From Actinobacteria bacterium 69-20 (GTDB lineage Bacteria; Actinomycetota; Actinomycetes; Mycobacteriales; Nakamurellaceae), in contig MKSW01000002.1 in the NCBI GenBank assembly GCA_001897425.1, positions 62,001-126,000 on the forward strand: a stretch of DNA of 64,000 nt. Reading direction: 5' to 3'. Below, piece by piece: positions 50,402 to 60,498 of this stretch (its first letter is position 1; each line of letters starts with the position of its first letter). A program made the translations under genes and the position numbers. The notes below the pieces were generated by a model. That model was not told the origin of the DNA and ran no database searches. It was given only the letters and a program-made list of their open reading frames with translations.

Positions 50402-51085
50402 CTACAGCCCGGCCAGGAACGGGTTGCCGCGCCGCTCGGCGCCGATGGTGGTCGTCTCGCCGTGACCGGGCAGCACCGCGGTCTCGTCCGGCAGTGAGAG
50501 CAGCTCTGCCGCAATGGATTCCAGGATCCGTGACGGCGATCCTCCGGGCAGATCGGAGCGCCCGATGGTGCCGGCGAAGAGCGTGTCCCCGGTGAAGAGC
50601 ACGTCCGGTTCGCCGCTATCCATGGCCAATCGGTATGTGATAGATCCGGGCGTGTGCCCCGGCACGGCCAGCGCATCGATGTCCAGTCCGGCGACGCGCA
50701 GATGCTCGCCCCCGCCCAGCGGCAGGATCTCGTCCGGGCGCAGGTCGTCCAGATCCTCGCCCGGCCCCAAGAACATCGTCATACTCGCTCGGAATTCGGG
50801 CGACAGCGCACGCAACTGGCCGCTGAGCATCGGCACGTCGCCCGCACCCAGGTACACCGGCGCGCCGAACTCCGCGCACACGGCGGCGGCGCACATCACG
50901 TGGTCGAAATGCCCGTGCGTCACCAGGACCGCGGCCGGGCGCAAGCGGTGCTCGGTGAGCACGTCGCGAAGCGGATCCACCGCCCGCTGACCGGGGTCGA
51001 TCACCACGCACTCGGCGTCCGGCGCGGTGGCCACGACGTAGCAATTGGCTGCCAGCGGACCGGCTGCAAACCCTGTGATCAGCAC
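50402..51085 (-). CDS. MBL-fold metallo-hydrolase (glyoxalase II-like)
   Basis: A 227-residue metallo-beta-lactamase-fold hydrolase. The zinc motif is 'VTHGHFDHV' (HxHxDH), followed by 'PGHTPGSI' and 'LFTGDTLFAGTIGRSDLPGG', and the closing His motif is 'LPGHGETTTIGAE'. Members include hydroxyacylglutathione hydrolases and related thioesterases; actinobacteria use mycothiol instead of glutathione, so the thiol ester cleaved here is uncertain. Mycobacterial Rv2581c occupies the same position between hisS and the cyclophilin gene. The GTG at 51085 has a leaderless promoter. Confidence 0.92.
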   Translation of the reverse strand: MLITGFAAGPLAANCYVVATAPDAECVVIDPGQRAVDPLRDVLTEHRLRPAAVLVTHGHFDHVMCAAAVCAEFGAPVYLGAGDVPMLSGQLRALSPEFRASMTMFLGPGEDLDDLRPDEILPLGGGEHLRVAGLDIDALAVPGHTPGSITYRLAMDSGEPDVLFTGDTLFAGTIGRSDLPGGSPSRILESIAAELLSLPDETAVLPGHGETTTIGAERRGNPFLAGL

Positions 51086-51091
51086 CCGGTT

Positions 51092-51097
51092 ACCCTA
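51092..51097 (-). promoter_or_regulatory. -10 element of a leaderless promoter for the MBL-fold gene
   Basis: TAGGGT on the minus strand, 6 nt before the GTG at 51085; no ribosome binding site is present. Confidence 0.45.
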
Positions 51098-51200
51098 TCG
51101 GGGCGGCCCACATGCGGCTCACAGGGAATCCGCACCGGATGCGGCCAGGCGGATCGTAGGCTCTGTCGCCGGGAGACGTTCAGCGCACAAAGGAGTTCAG

Positions 51201-52067
51201 GTGGCGAGTAACCAGCAACGACGTGAGGCGGCCAAGCGCAAGTTGCAGCGTCAGAACCAGCGGCGCGTGCAGCAGGCGAAGGCGGCGCACCAGCGGCTGA
51301 TGATCGTCGGCGTGATCGCCGCGGTGCTGGTGATCGCGGGCGGCGTCTGGCTGATCTCGTCGCTGTTCTCGCCCGGCAACGACACGGCGGCCAAGAGCGG
51401 CGGTGCCACCAAGGCGGCGAACGCGTACGGCACCGGCACCGATGCGCCGACAGCGACGGGCCAGTCGGGCTCGGCCAGCGACACGGCCGCGCCGACGTCC
51501 ACCGCCCCGGCCACGGAGTGCAGTTATCCGAAGGGCGGGACCGCGGCCAAGCCGGTCAAGCCGCCGACCGACCTGAACCCGCCGAAGACCGGCACCGTTG
51601 ACGCGACGCTCACGCTGAACACCGGCGACGTGACCATCGCGCTCGACCGGGCGAACGCACCGTGCGCGGTCGGCTCGTTTCTCTCGCTTGCACAGCAGCA
51701 CTACTTCGACAACACCACCTGCCACCGGCTGACCACGGCCGCATCGCTGAAGGTGCTGCAGTGCGGCGATCCGACGGGCACGGGCACCGGCGGCCCCGGC
51801 TACTCGTTCGCCGACGAGTTGACCGGCAAGGAGAAGTACACAACCGGTGTCGTCGCGATGGCCAACTCGGGCGCGGACACCAACGGCAGCCAGTTCTTCA
51901 TCGTGTACGGCGACTCCCAGCTCTCCCCCAACTACACCGTGCTCGGCAAGGTGAGCTCCGGGCTGAACGTCGTGCAGGCGATCGCGGCCAAGGGCGTCAA
52001 GGGCGGCGGGCAGGACGGCGCACCGGCCGATCCGGTCACCATCGAGAAGGTCGCGGTCGGGTCGTAG
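51201..52067 (+). CDS. Membrane-anchored cyclophilin-type peptidyl-prolyl isomerase
   Basis: A 288-residue protein that catalyses proline cis-trans isomerisation during folding outside the membrane. A Lys/Arg/Gln-rich N-terminus (about 1-30) leads into one membrane helix ('LMIVGVIAAVLVIAGGVWLI'). A Thr/Gly/Ala-rich spacer follows, then the cyclophilin domain with 'HYFDNTTCHRL', 'GGPGYSFADEL', 'GVVAMANSGADTNGSQFFIVYGD' and 'YTVLGKVSSG'. The family Arg/Phe active-site pattern is changed around 'CHRLTTAASLKVLQCGD', so activity may be altered. GTG 51201 with AGGAG 7 nt upstream fixes the start. Mycobacterial PpiB (Rv2582) is the likely counterpart, next to rel. Confidence 0.9.
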   Translation: MASNQQRREAAKRKLQRQNQRRVQQAKAAHQRLMIVGVIAAVLVIAGGVWLISSLFSPGNDTAAKSGGATKAANAYGTGTDAPTATGQSGSASDTAAPTSTAPATECSYPKGGTAAKPVKPPTDLNPPKTGTVDATLTLNTGDVTIALDRANAPCAVGSFLSLAQQHYFDNTTCHRLTTAASLKVLQCGDPTGTGTGGPGYSFADELTGKEKYTTGVVAMANSGADTNGSQFFIVYGDSQLSPNYTVLGKVSSGLNVVQAIAAKGVKGGGQDGAPADPVTIEKVAVGS

Positions 52068-52076
52068 TAGGCCGCT

Positions 52077-52116
52077 TATGACGACGTCCGGGGCCGCAGG
52101 CAGGCACATCGTCATA
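52077..52116. terminator. Weak inverted repeat between convergent cyclophilin gene and rel
   Basis: TATGACGA (52077-52084) and TCGTCATA (52109-52116) are perfect complements around a 24-nt GC-rich loop. The position just past the cyclophilin stop suits a terminator, but 8 AT-containing base pairs with a large loop are weak. The arms are copies of a heptamer that recurs across the window. Confidence 0.3.
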
Positions 52117-52174
52117 CTCGATTCGGCGCCGGGTCGCGGTGGGGTGCGGCGTTCCGCTGGCGCGCTCGCCGCAG

Positions 52175-54760
52175 TCAGCCGTTGGTGAGGCGGTAGACGT
52201 CGTACACGCCCTCGACGCCGCGCACCGCACGCAGTACGTGGCCGAGGTGCTTCGGGTCGGCCATCTCGAAGGAGAAGCGGCTGATCGCCATGCGGTCCTT
52301 GGACATGGACATGTTCGCGGACAGCAGATTGACCTTCTCGTCGGCCAACGTCTTGGTGATGTCCGACAGCAGCCGGTGCCGGTCCAGCGCCTCCACCTGT
52401 ATCGACACGAGGTAGACGGAGGAGGCGCCAGGGTCCCAGGAGACGTCCACCAGGCGGGAGGGCTCGGCGCGCAGCGACTCTGCGTTGGTGCAATCGGTAC
52501 GGTGCACGGAGATCGCCCCGCCCTTGGTCACGAACCCGAGGATGGCGTCGCCCGGCACCGGGGTACAGCACCGGGCGAGCTTGATCGTCACGTCGTTGAC
52601 ACCCTCGACCAGGACGCCGATGTCGCCCGACGTGCGCGTCCGGCGCGTGCTCGGCAGCGGGGCCGGTTCGGTGACCTCGTCGCCGGCGGAATCCACCCCG
52701 CCGATGACGGCGACGACCTTGGTGACGACGGTCTTCGCGTTGACGTGCCCTTCGCCGACCGCCGTGTACAGCGCCGAGATGTCCCGGTAGCCGAAGTCCC
52801 GCGCCACCGTGGTGAGCGCATCGTGGCTGATCAGCCGCTGCACCGAGAGGCCTTGGCGCCGAACCGCTTTCGCGATGGCATCCTTGCCGGTCTCCAGGGC
52901 CTCCTCGCGGCGCTCCTTCGCGAAGTAGTGCCGGATCTTCGTCTTCGCGCGGGACGAGGCGACGAAGCTCAGCCAGTCCTGGCTCGGTCCGGCGTCGGCT
53001 GCCTTGGAGGTAAAGATCTCGATGATCTGGCCGTTGGTGAGCTTGCGCTCGAGTGCCACCAGCCGGCCGTCCACCTTGGCGCCGATGCAGCGGTTCCCGA
53101 CCTCGGTGTGCACGGCATAGGCGAAGTCGACGGGCGTCGAGCCGGCCGGCAAGGTGTGGATCTCGCCCTTCGGCGTGAAGACGAAGATGTCGTTCGATCG
53201 GATCTCGTAGCGCAGGTTGTCCAAGAACTCGCTGGGGTCGTCCGCCTCCCGTTGCCAGTCGAGCAGCTGGCGCATCCACGCCATTTCGTCCACCGAGGTC
53301 AGCGACCCGGTGTGGGTTCCCCGCGTCTCCTTGTAGCGCCAGTGCGCCGCGATGCCGTACTCGGCGGTGTGGTGCATCTCGTGGGTGCGGATCTGCACCT
53401 CGAGCGGCTTGCCCTCCGGCCCGATGACGGTGGTGTGCAGCGACTGGTACACGCCGTACCGCGGCTGGGCGATGTAGTCCTTGAACCGGCCGGGCATCGG
53501 CGACCAGAGCGCGTGCACCACGCCCATCGCCGCGTAGCACTCACGGACCGTGCCGACCAGGATGCGCACCGCGACCAGATCGTGGATGTCGTCGAACTCG
53601 CGCCCGCGGACCATCATCTTCTGGTAGATGGAGTAATAGTGCTTCCCGCGGCCGACCACCTCGGCCGGCAGCTTCGCCCCGGCCAGCTCAGTGCGCAGCT
53701 GCGCGGTGACTGCGGCAAGGTATGTCTCGCGGGACGGCGCACGATCGGCGACCAACCGCGCGATCTCGTTGTAGCGCTTGGCATGCAGGATCGCGAAGGA
53801 CAGGTCCTCCAGCTCCCACTTGATCGTCGCCATACCGAGCCGATGCGCGAGCGGCGCCAACACCTCGAGCGTCTCCCGTGCCTTGCGCTGCTGCTTCTCC
53901 GGCGGCAGGAAGCGCATCGTGCGCATGTTGTGCAGCCGGTCCGCGAGCTTGATCACTAGCACCCGGGGATCGTTGGCCATCGCGATGATCATCTTGCGGA
54001 TGGTCTCGGCCTCGGCGGCCTGCCCGTATTTGACCTTGTCCAGTTTCGTGACGCCGTCCACGAGGCGGGCGACCTCGGCGCCGAACTCCTTGGTGACGTC
54101 GTCCAGGCTGTAGCTGGTGTCCTCCACCGTGTCGTGCAGCAGGCCGGCGACCAGCGTGGTCGTGTCCATCCCGAGATCCGCGAGGATGGAGGCGACCGCC
54201 AACGGGTGCGTAATGTACGGATCGCCTGATTTGCGGTACTGGCCGCGATGCGCCTCTTCGGCGACCTCGTAGGCGCGGATCAGCAGCTTGGTGTCGGCCT
54301 TCGGGTGCAGTTCGCGGTGCGCGGCGAGCAGCGGTTCGAGCACCATCCGGCTGGACGGGGCCGCGTGGCGCTGACCGGTGATCCGTCGTGCCCACCGCGC
54401 CCGCACGCGCCGGGTGGTCGCCGCGACAGAGGCCGACGAGGAGTCGCTGTCGGGGGGCGGCGCAGCCGGTGCCGTCAGCTCCGACACCGGCCCCGGATTC
54501 GGTCCGCCGTTCGATGCCGTGGTCGGCCCGGTGGCCAGCTCTGTCAGCTGCCCGGTCAACTGCCCTGCGGCCCGCTCGCGTGCGGGGGCCACAGGGGTCA
54601 CAGCGGCGCGCTCCTGCGGTGGCTTTCCTCCGGGCCGCTGATCCCTCGGCCTATCGGTGGACCGTGCGGTCGGAGGGTCGGCAGGCGGCGCCGTGCTTGC
54701 AGTGCCGTCGGTCCCGTCCGGCGACGACGGCGTGCCCAAGGGAGTCTGAACTTCCGTCAT
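52175..54760 (-). CDS. rel: Bifunctional (p)ppGpp synthetase/hydrolase (RelA/SpoT homologue)
   Basis: An 861-residue stringent-response enzyme. The N-terminal 130 residues are Pro/Thr/Ala-rich and variable. The HD hydrolase domain follows ('[20 protein letters not shown]', '[12 protein letters not shown]'), then the synthetase domain ('[17 protein letters not shown]', '[20 protein letters not shown]'), then TGS ('[24 protein letters not shown]'), a zinc-finger/helical region ('[13 protein letters not shown]') and a C-terminal ACT domain. It makes and degrades (p)ppGpp on the ribosome during amino acid starvation. AAGGAGG precedes the ATG. In mycobacteria apt lies between secF and rel; here only 88 bp separate them. 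Confidence 0.97.
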   Translation of the reverse strand: MTEVQTPLGTPSSPDGTDGTASTAPPADPPTARSTDRPRDQRPGGKPPQERAAVTPVAPARERAAGQLTGQLTELATGPTTASNGGPNPGPVSELTAPAAPPPDSDSSSASVAATTRRVRARWARRITGQRHAAPSSRMVLEPLLAAHRELHPKADTKLLIRAYEVAEEAHRGQYRKSGDPYITHPLAVASILADLGMDTTTLVAGLLHDTVEDTSYSLDDVTKEFGAEVARLVDGVTKLDKVKYGQAAEAETIRKMIIAMANDPRVLVIKLADRLHNMRTMRFLPPEKQQRKARETLEVLAPLAHRLGMATIKWELEDLSFAILHAKRYNEIARLVADRAPSRETYLAAVTAQLRTELAGAKLPAEVVGRGKHYYSIYQKMMVRGREFDDIHDLVAVRILVGTVRECYAAMGVVHALWSPMPGRFKDYIAQPRYGVYQSLHTTVIGPEGKPLEVQIRTHEMHHTAEYGIAAHWRYKETRGTHTGSLTSVDEMAWMRQLLDWQREADDPSEFLDNLRYEIRSNDIFVFTPKGEIHTLPAGSTPVDFAYAVHTEVGNRCIGAKVDGRLVALERKLTNGQIIEIFTSKAADAGPSQDWLSFVASSRAKTKIRHYFAKERREEALETGKDAIAKAVRRQGLSVQRLISHDALTTVARDFGYRDISALYTAVGEGHVNAKTVVTKVVAVIGGVDSAGDEVTEPAPLPSTRRTRTSGDIGVLVEGVNDVTIKLARCCTPVPGDAILGFVTKGGAISVHRTDCTNAESLRAEPSRLVDVSWDPGASSVYLVSIQVEALDRHRLLSDITKTLADEKVNLLSANMSMSKDRMAISRFSFEMADPKHLGHVLRAVRGVEGVYDVYRLTNG

Positions 54761-54848
54761 GCGGGCACCTCCTTCGCCGATTCAGCCGGAGGATCGAGCA
54801 TATCGCCGACGCGCCGCGAGCGTCGTCGTCCCAGGTCAGACGGGATGT

Positions 54849-56201
54849 CTAGCGGCTGCGTTTGCCGGTGGGCCGTGCGGCCGAGGCTGCTCCGGACGCC
54901 GCTTTACCGGATGCAGCATGAGCGGACGCAGCATTACCGGACGCGGCCCCGGCCGACTTGCCACCGGGGCGCGCCGGCTTGACGCCCGGCAGCGGGCCCG
55001 ATCCCGGCTTGAGCTTCGGCGACACGGGTTCGGCCTGCATCCCCGGGAGATTGCCCAACGGCCGCGCGTGTGCCGCAGGCTCGCCGTCCGCATCCGTCGG
55101 CGCCACGCGCCCGATCGGGTCGCCGTCGGCGTCCACGATCAGCCCGTCGGCCTTCCGCTTGGCCAGCACCCGCCTCGTGTGGTTCGCGATCGCGGGCTCG
55201 CGCATCTTGAAATCGACCGCCATCGGAACGGCGAGGAACACCGACGAGTACGCGCCGATCAGCATGCCGCACAGCATGACGAGCGACAGGTCCTTCAACG
55301 TGCCCGACCCGAGGATCGCCACGCCGGCCGTCAGCAGCCCGGCGACGGGCAGCAGGGCGATGAGCGAGGTGTTGATCGACCGCATCAGCGTCTGGTTGAT
55401 CGCCAGGTTCGCGGCCTCCGGGTACGTGCGACGCAGCAGGGACGTCAGGCCCTTCGTGTTCTCCTCGACCTTGTCGTAGACCACCACCGTGTCGTACAGC
55501 GAGAAGCCGAGGATCGTGAGCAGCCCGATCACCGTGGCCGGCGCGACCTCGAATCCGATCAGCGCGTAGATGCCGGCGGCAACGATCAGGTCGTGCAGCA
55601 CGGACAGCACGGCGCCGATCGCGATGCCACGTTCATAGCGGACCCAGACGAAGATGGCGACGGCGATCAGGAAGACGATCACCGAGATCAGGGCGCGGGT
55701 GGAGATCTCGCTCCCCCAGGTTCCCGATACGGCGGAGTCGGAAACATCCGTCGTCAGATGGAACGCCGTGGTCAGCGCCTGTTTCGCCGCGGTCACCTGC
55801 GTGGCGTCCAGGCTCGGCAGGCTCACCTGGACGTTCGAGCCGACGTCGATGACGCTGTCCGTCTCCACGCCGATCGCTTTGTGCAGGACGTCCGCGACCT
55901 GCACCGTGGTCGCCGCGGGAACCTTCTGGAAGGTGAGCTGCGTGCCGCCCACGAAGTCCAGCGAGAAGTTGAACCCGCGGACCAGGATGAACAGGATCGA
56001 CAGCAGGATGAGGCAGGAGGAGAAGATGTAGTACCAGCGGCGTTTGCCGAGGATGTCGAAGGCCCCCGTACCGGTCGACAGCCGGGAGATCAGCCCGTGG
56101 TGCTGGGTGGCCGCCTTGGCCTGTTGCACGCTGACCGGCGCAACCTCGTCGTCACGTTCCGGGTTGTCCGTGGACACCATTCCGGTCGAGTGGTCAGCCA
56201 T
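54849..56201 (-). CDS. secF: Protein translocase subunit SecF
   Basis: A 450-residue membrane protein with six helices. The first is 'WYYIFSSCLILLSILFILV'. The family motif 'FNFSLDFVGGTQLTF' follows, and later helices include 'VIGLLTILGFSLYDTVVVYDKVEEN'. The C-terminal tail of about 100 residues is Pro/Gly/Lys-rich, cytoplasmic and longer than usual. With SecD and YajC it uses the proton motive force to help release exported proteins. The ATG at 56201 is chosen over the longer frame because it follows the secD stop by 4 nt and starts the conserved part. Confidence 0.95.
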   Translation of the reverse strand: MADHSTGMVSTDNPERDDEVAPVSVQQAKAATQHHGLISRLSTGTGAFDILGKRRWYYIFSSCLILLSILFILVRGFNFSLDFVGGTQLTFQKVPAATTVQVADVLHKAIGVETDSVIDVGSNVQVSLPSLDATQVTAAKQALTTAFHLTTDVSDSAVSGTWGSEISTRALISVIVFLIAVAIFVWVRYERGIAIGAVLSVLHDLIVAAGIYALIGFEVAPATVIGLLTILGFSLYDTVVVYDKVEENTKGLTSLLRRTYPEAANLAINQTLMRSINTSLIALLPVAGLLTAGVAILGSGTLKDLSLVMLCGMLIGAYSSVFLAVPMAVDFKMREPAIANHTRRVLAKRKADGLIVDADGDPIGRVAPTDADGEPAAHARPLGNLPGMQAEPVSPKLKPGSGPLPGVKPARPGGKSAGAASGNAASAHAASGKAASGAASAARPTGKRSR

Positions 56202-56205
56202 CGCC

Positions 56206-58137
56206 CTACGCCTCCTTCGACTGCAGGCGCGCGGCGACCGCGCGGTGTTCCTGGCCGGCGCGGGCCACGTTGCCCAAGCCGGACCAGACCGGATGCGAGA
56301 ACAGGTCAGCCTTGGACGTGAGCGCCACCAACGGGTGCGTGACCAGGAAGACGACGACCAGGTCAAGGATCGTGGACAGGCCCAGCGTGAACGCGAAACC
56401 CTTCACGTCGCCGACGGCGAGGAGGTACAGGATGGCCGCCGACAGGAACGACACGGCGTCCGCGGACAGGATCGTGCGCTTGGCTCGCTTCCACCCTCGC
56501 GGCACGGACGATCGGAACGTTCGGCCCTCCCGGACCTCGTCCTTGATGCGTTCGAAATAGACGACGAACGAGTCTGCGGTGATGCCGATCGCGATGATCA
56601 GACCGGCGATACCGGCCATGTCGAGGCTGAGGCCTATCCAGCGCCCGAGCAGCACCATCACGGCGTACACCAGCCCGCCGGACAGGAACAGCGACAGGAT
56701 CGTGATGAGTCCGAGCAGGCGGTAGTAGACGAGGCAGTACACGACGACGAGCAGCAACCCGATGCCGCCCGCGATCAGACCGGCCTTGAGGTACTGGAAG
56801 CCGAGTTCGGCCGACACCTGTTGCGATTCCTGCCGGTCGAATGCCAGCGGCAGGGCGCCGAACTTGAGCGAGTCGGCCAGCGACTTGGCGCTCTGCTGCG
56901 TGAAGCTGCCGGACACCTGTGTACCGGGCGTGGTGATCGGCTCGTTGATGACGGGCGCCGACAGCACCTGGCTGTCCAGAGTGAACGCCGTCATGGAGTC
57001 GGGCGGCGGGTTGGTGCCGCCGGTGCGGTCGTAATGCGCGGTGGTATAGCTCGACCAGGTCTTGAACCCGTCGGCCTTGAAGGTCACGTTGATGATCCAC
57101 CCGTGGCCGCCCTGCGTGTCGAACCCGCTGGTGGCGTCACTGATCTGGGTGCCAGGGATCAGCGTCTGCGCGAGCAGGTAGACAAACTGCCCGTTCTGAT
57201 CGCACGCGAGCAGCGGCTTGTCGGGCACGTCCAGACCCTGGAAATACTCGATCTGCGCGCACGTCGGCCCGCCACCGTTCGCGTACGCCTTCGCCGCGGT
57301 CTCCCAAGTGGTGAATGCCGCCTCATCCGAGCCGGCGGGCTGGGTGAGCACGCCCGGATTGCTGCCGGCCGGGAAGACCGATGCGGGCGGCTCCACGGTG
57401 GCCGGCGCGGTGGGTGTCGCGGCCGTCCCTGTGGTGCCGGTAGGTGTCGCGGTCGCCGGTGTCGTCGGCGGCGGAGATGACGGGGATGACGCCGTTGTCG
57501 TGGTGGACGCGTCCGTCGTCGATGCTGCCTTCGGAAGAAGCGCTGCGGCCTCGCCGCGCAACCCCTGTCCCGACGAAGCGGTCGTCACGGTGCTCGACCC
57601 GGTGGCCGGTGTCGTCGCCTCGTTCTGGGCTGTCGCGGTCGCCGGCGAGCTCGGCGCGGTACTGGCCGCACCGCTCGTCCCCGTCGCCGTGGCACTCGGG
57701 GAAGCGGCCGGCCCCGTCGTCGATGGAGCCGTGGTCACCGGAGCCTGGGCCACGAACGCAGGATTGGCCCACCGGGCGACGACCGGCCGGATGTTGAGCT
57801 GGGCGCTGCGGGTCAGGCCCTCGAGATTGTTCTGGCCGGGCACGGTGATCACGAGCTGGTTGGAGCCGTCGATCTGCACCTGCGCCCCGGCGACACCGGA
57901 CCCGTTGACGCGCCGCTCCATGATGTCCCGCGCAAGGTTCATGGAGTCGCGCGACGGCGTCGTCCCGTTGGTGGTCTTGGCCAGGAGCGTCACCCGGGTG
58001 CCGCCCTGCAGGTCGATACCGAGCTTGGGTGCGGTCGAACCGGGCGTGAAGAACACGAGGGCGTACAACGCCGCGGTGATCACCAAGAAGGTGATGATGT
58101 GTCGCCACGGGTGGAACTGGCCGGCTGGACTTGCCAC
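56206..58137 (-). CDS. secD: Protein translocase subunit SecD
   Basis: A 643-residue membrane protein, six helices. The first ('ITFLVITAALYALVFF') precedes the motif 'LGIDLQGGTRVTL'. The large extracytoplasmic P1 domain contains an inserted Ala/Thr/Ser/Pro-rich stretch of about 120 residues (about 135-255) before it resumes at 'FTTWETAAKAYANGG'. The membrane core has 'QVSAELGFQYLKAGLIAGGIGLLLVV' and 'AGIAGLIIAIGITADSFVVYFERIKDE'. SecDF pulls or holds exported chains using the proton motive force. It is directly upstream of secF. Confidence 0.96.
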   Translation of the reverse strand: MASPAGQFHPWRHIITFLVITAALYALVFFTPGSTAPKLGIDLQGGTRVTLLAKTTNGTTPSRDSMNLARDIMERRVNGSGVAGAQVQIDGSNQLVITVPGQNNLEGLTRSAQLNIRPVVARWANPAFVAQAPVTTAPSTTGPAASPSATATGTSGAASTAPSSPATATAQNEATTPATGSSTVTTASSGQGLRGEAAALLPKAASTTDASTTTTASSPSSPPPTTPATATPTGTTGTAATPTAPATVEPPASVFPAGSNPGVLTQPAGSDEAAFTTWETAAKAYANGGGPTCAQIEYFQGLDVPDKPLLACDQNGQFVYLLAQTLIPGTQISDATSGFDTQGGHGWIINVTFKADGFKTWSSYTTAHYDRTGGTNPPPDSMTAFTLDSQVLSAPVINEPITTPGTQVSGSFTQQSAKSLADSLKFGALPLAFDRQESQQVSAELGFQYLKAGLIAGGIGLLLVVVYCLVYYRLLGLITILSLFLSGGLVYAVMVLLGRWIGLSLDMAGIAGLIIAIGITADSFVVYFERIKDEVREGRTFRSSVPRGWKRAKRTILSADAVSFLSAAILYLLAVGDVKGFAFTLGLSTILDLVVVFLVTHPLVALTSKADLFSHPVWSGLGNVARAGQEHRAVAARLQSKEA

Positions 58138-58251
58138 GTGCTGCCTATCTCCTCACAGTGCCGCCCCATGCGCGGCAGACGGAAGCCTGCCCCGAACGGG
58201 CGGACTTGAAAAGCATCCGGCCGGGGGCTGCAACCAGGCCGACGGGAAATC

Positions 58252-58605
58252 TTATCCGACGTCGGATTGGCGCGGTTCGTCCTCGTCGACCACCGCGCGC
58301 TCGTCGAGGTCCGACTCCTCGAACTCGGAATCGTCCTCGAGCGCCGGCACCACGACCTGACGGACGGCGGCACGGACCCAGGTCGTGCGCACGCCTGGCG
58401 CGATCTCCAACTCGATCGTGTCGTCGGCAACGGCGGTGACCGTTCCGTGCAGGCCGGACGTCGTCATGATGCGCGCGCCCGGAACGATGGAGGTCTGCAA
58501 CTTCTGCGTCTCGGCGGCTTGCCGCTTCTGCTTCCGCATGCCGAAGACCATCATCAGTCCGAGCGCACCGAACATCAGAATCGGCAGTAAAAGGTTTTGC
58601 ATCAT
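58252..58605 (-). CDS. yajC: Preprotein translocase subunit YajC
   Basis: A 117-residue protein. One N-terminal transmembrane helix ('LLLPILMFGALGLMMVFGM') precedes the basic 'RKQKRQAAETQKLQTSIVPGARIMTTSGLHGTV', the YajC core, and a Glu/Asp-rich tail. YajC binds the SecDF complex and is not essential in most bacteria. Two adjacent ATGs (58605 and 58602) follow AAGGAG; the second has the better spacing. It heads the yajC-secD-secF operon, downstream of ruvB. The 163 bp between ruvB and yajC hold no other feature I recognise. Confidence 0.94.
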   Translation of the reverse strand: MMQNLLLPILMFGALGLMMVFGMRKQKRQAAETQKLQTSIVPGARIMTTSGLHGTVTAVADDTIELEIAPGVRTTWVRAAVRQVVVPALEDDSEFEESDLDERAVVDEDEPRQSDVG

Positions 58606-58768
58606 TCTCCTTGGTGTGGCGATTCCCGCGGCCGGCCCGCGCAGGTACGAGGTAGGTATCCGCGCGCAACAGCACAACGACCGCCTCTGTGCGCGTAACT
58701 CGACGCCACTTTACCGGAACGTGGTCATGATCGCCGCACCCCCGCGCACGGCGGACGGCCGCGCAGGC

Positions 58769-59896
58769 TCAATCCGCGTCGAACAGGGTCCCGGCCGGCG
58801 CCGGCGACCCGGTATCCCGCGCCGGGGCGAGACCGAGGTGATCCCACGCGGCCGGGGTGGCGACTCGCCCACGAGAGGTGCGGGCGAGCATCCCGATGCG
58901 CACCAGGAACGGCTCGCACACCTCTTCGACGGTCGTCGCTTCCTCGCCGACGGCGACCGCGAGCGTGGTCAGGCCGACCGGCCCACCACCGAACGATCGG
59001 CACAACGCCGAGAGCACTGCGCGGTCCAGACGGTCGAGACCCAGTCGGTCGACGTCATAGACGGCCAGCGCATCGTGCGCGGCCTGCTCGGTCACCACAC
59101 CGTCGCCACGCACCTGCGCGAAATCGCGCACGCGGCGCAGCAGCCGATTCGCGATACGCGGGGTGCCCCGGGATCGTCCCGCAATCTCTGCCGCTCCGGC
59201 GGGTTCGAGGTCGATGCCGAGGATCGCTGCGCTGCGCGTGATGATCCGCGCCAGTTCGCGCGGCTCGTAGAACTCGAGATGGGCGGTGAAGCCGAACCGA
59301 TCCCGCAGCGGGCTGGTCAGTTGCCCCGACCGGGTCGTGGCACCGACGAGGGTGAACGGCGCGATGTCCAGTGGAATCGACGTCGCGCCGGGCCCCTTGC
59401 CGACGACCACGTCGACGCGGAAATCCTCCATCGCCAGGTAGAGCATCTCCTCGGCCGGTCTGGCCATGCGATGGATCTCGTCGATAAAGAGGACGTCCCC
59501 CTCCACGAGGTTCGACAGCATCGCGGCGAGGTCACCTGCCCGTTCCAGCGCGGGTCCGGACGTCAAGCGGATCGCGGCGCCGAGTTCGGCGGCGATGATC
59601 ATCGCCAGGCTCGTCTTGCCGAGACCGGGCGGCCCGGCGAGCAGTACGTGATCGGGTGGCTGGCCGCGCAATCGCGCGCCGGACAGCACCAGGTCGAGTT
59701 GCTCACGCACGCGTTGCTGGCCGACGAACTCGCGCAGGTTCTTCGGGCGGAGCGAGCCCTCGATGTCCGTATCGGACGCCGTCGCCGCGGCATCGACCGG
59801 GCTGCCGTCGAAGGGGTCCTCATCGCCAAGCTCTTGATTGCCAAGGCTGCGCCTCTCGGCGACCGGCCCCGCCGGGATCCCGTCCGGCTCGCTCAT
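58769..59896 (-). CDS. ruvB: Holliday junction branch migration ATPase RuvB
   Basis: A 375-residue AAA+ motor, slightly longer than the usual 340-350 because of an N-terminal extension of about 45 residues. Motifs: '[19 protein letters not shown]', Walker A '[15 protein letters not shown]', Walker B '[10 protein letters not shown]', sensor 1 '[12 protein letters not shown]' and the arginine finger 'LRDRFGF'. The C-terminal winged helix contacts DNA. It works with RuvA to migrate junctions and with RuvC to cut them. The ATG lies in the ruvA stop (4-bp overlap). Confidence 0.97.
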   Translation of the reverse strand: MSEPDGIPAGPVAERRSLGNQELGDEDPFDGSPVDAAATASDTDIEGSLRPKNLREFVGQQRVREQLDLVLSGARLRGQPPDHVLLAGPPGLGKTSLAMIIAAELGAAIRLTSGPALERAGDLAAMLSNLVEGDVLFIDEIHRMARPAEEMLYLAMEDFRVDVVVGKGPGATSIPLDIAPFTLVGATTRSGQLTSPLRDRFGFTAHLEFYEPRELARIITRSAAILGIDLEPAGAAEIAGRSRGTPRIANRLLRRVRDFAQVRGDGVVTEQAAHDALAVYDVDRLGLDRLDRAVLSALCRSFGGGPVGLTTLAVAVGEEATTVEEVCEPFLVRIGMLARTSRGRVATPAAWDHLGLAPARDTGSPAPAGTLFDAD

Positions 59897-60498
59897 CGGT
59901 TTCTCCCCAGCACGGCGAGCGCACGCCGCAGCAGCACGCCGACATCGCCCGCGGCAACGGCTTCGTCGCTCGCATCGGCGGTGACCCCGGCGACCGCCTC
60001 GGCCGCCTGCTTGCTCGTGAAGCCCAGCCCGGACAATGCCTCGATCAGCCGGTCGTTGACCGGCGTCGACGTGGCCGCGCCGCCCGGCACGGGCGCCAGG
60101 GCGCCGACCTTGTCCTTGAGTTCCAGCACCAGTCGCTCTGCGCTTTTGCGCCCGATGCCCGGAGTCCGCATGAGAACGGCGGTGTCGCCGCCGGCCAACG
60201 CGCGACGAAGATCGTCGGGTTCGAGAACGGCGAGCAACGCGAGCGCGATCTTCGGTCCCACTCCCGAGACCGACTGGACGAGTTCGAACAGCACCTTCGC
60301 GTCCGTCGTCGCGAACCCGAACAGGGTCAGCGAATCCTCGCGCACCACTAGCGTCGTCGCCAGGTTCGCCTGCTCGCCGCGCTTCAGCCCCGACAGTGTG
60401 CCCGGGGTGGCGCGCACGGCCAGGCCGACGCCACCTACATCGATCACCGCGTGGTCCAGGGCTATGGCGGCGACGGTCCCGCGCACGGACGCGATCAT
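59893..60498 (-). CDS. ruvA: Holliday junction DNA-binding protein RuvA
   Basis: A 201-residue protein. The N-terminal OB-fold ('[20 protein letters not shown]', '[15 protein letters not shown]') holds the junction. Tandem helix-hairpin-helix motifs follow ('[15 protein letters not shown]' and '[19 protein letters not shown]'). A Gly/Pro linker leads to the C-terminal RuvB-binding domain ('[19 protein letters not shown]'). It overlaps ruvC upstream and ruvB downstream by 4 bp each. Confidence 0.97.
   Translation of the reverse strand: MIASVRGTVAAIALDHAVIDVGGVGLAVRATPGTLSGLKRGEQANLATTLVVREDSLTLFGFATTDAKVLFELVQSVSGVGPKIALALLAVLEPDDLRRALAGGDTAVLMRTPGIGRKSAERLVLELKDKVGALAPVPGGAATSTPVNDRLIEALSGLGFTSKQAAEAVAGVTADASDEAVAAGDVGVLLRRALAVLGRNR

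Noticed and set aside
51180-53540. 786-residue minus-strand frame spanning the cyclophilin gene and part of rel
   Set aside because: It crosses two conserved genes and is antisense to one of them; Arg/Gly-rich shadow.
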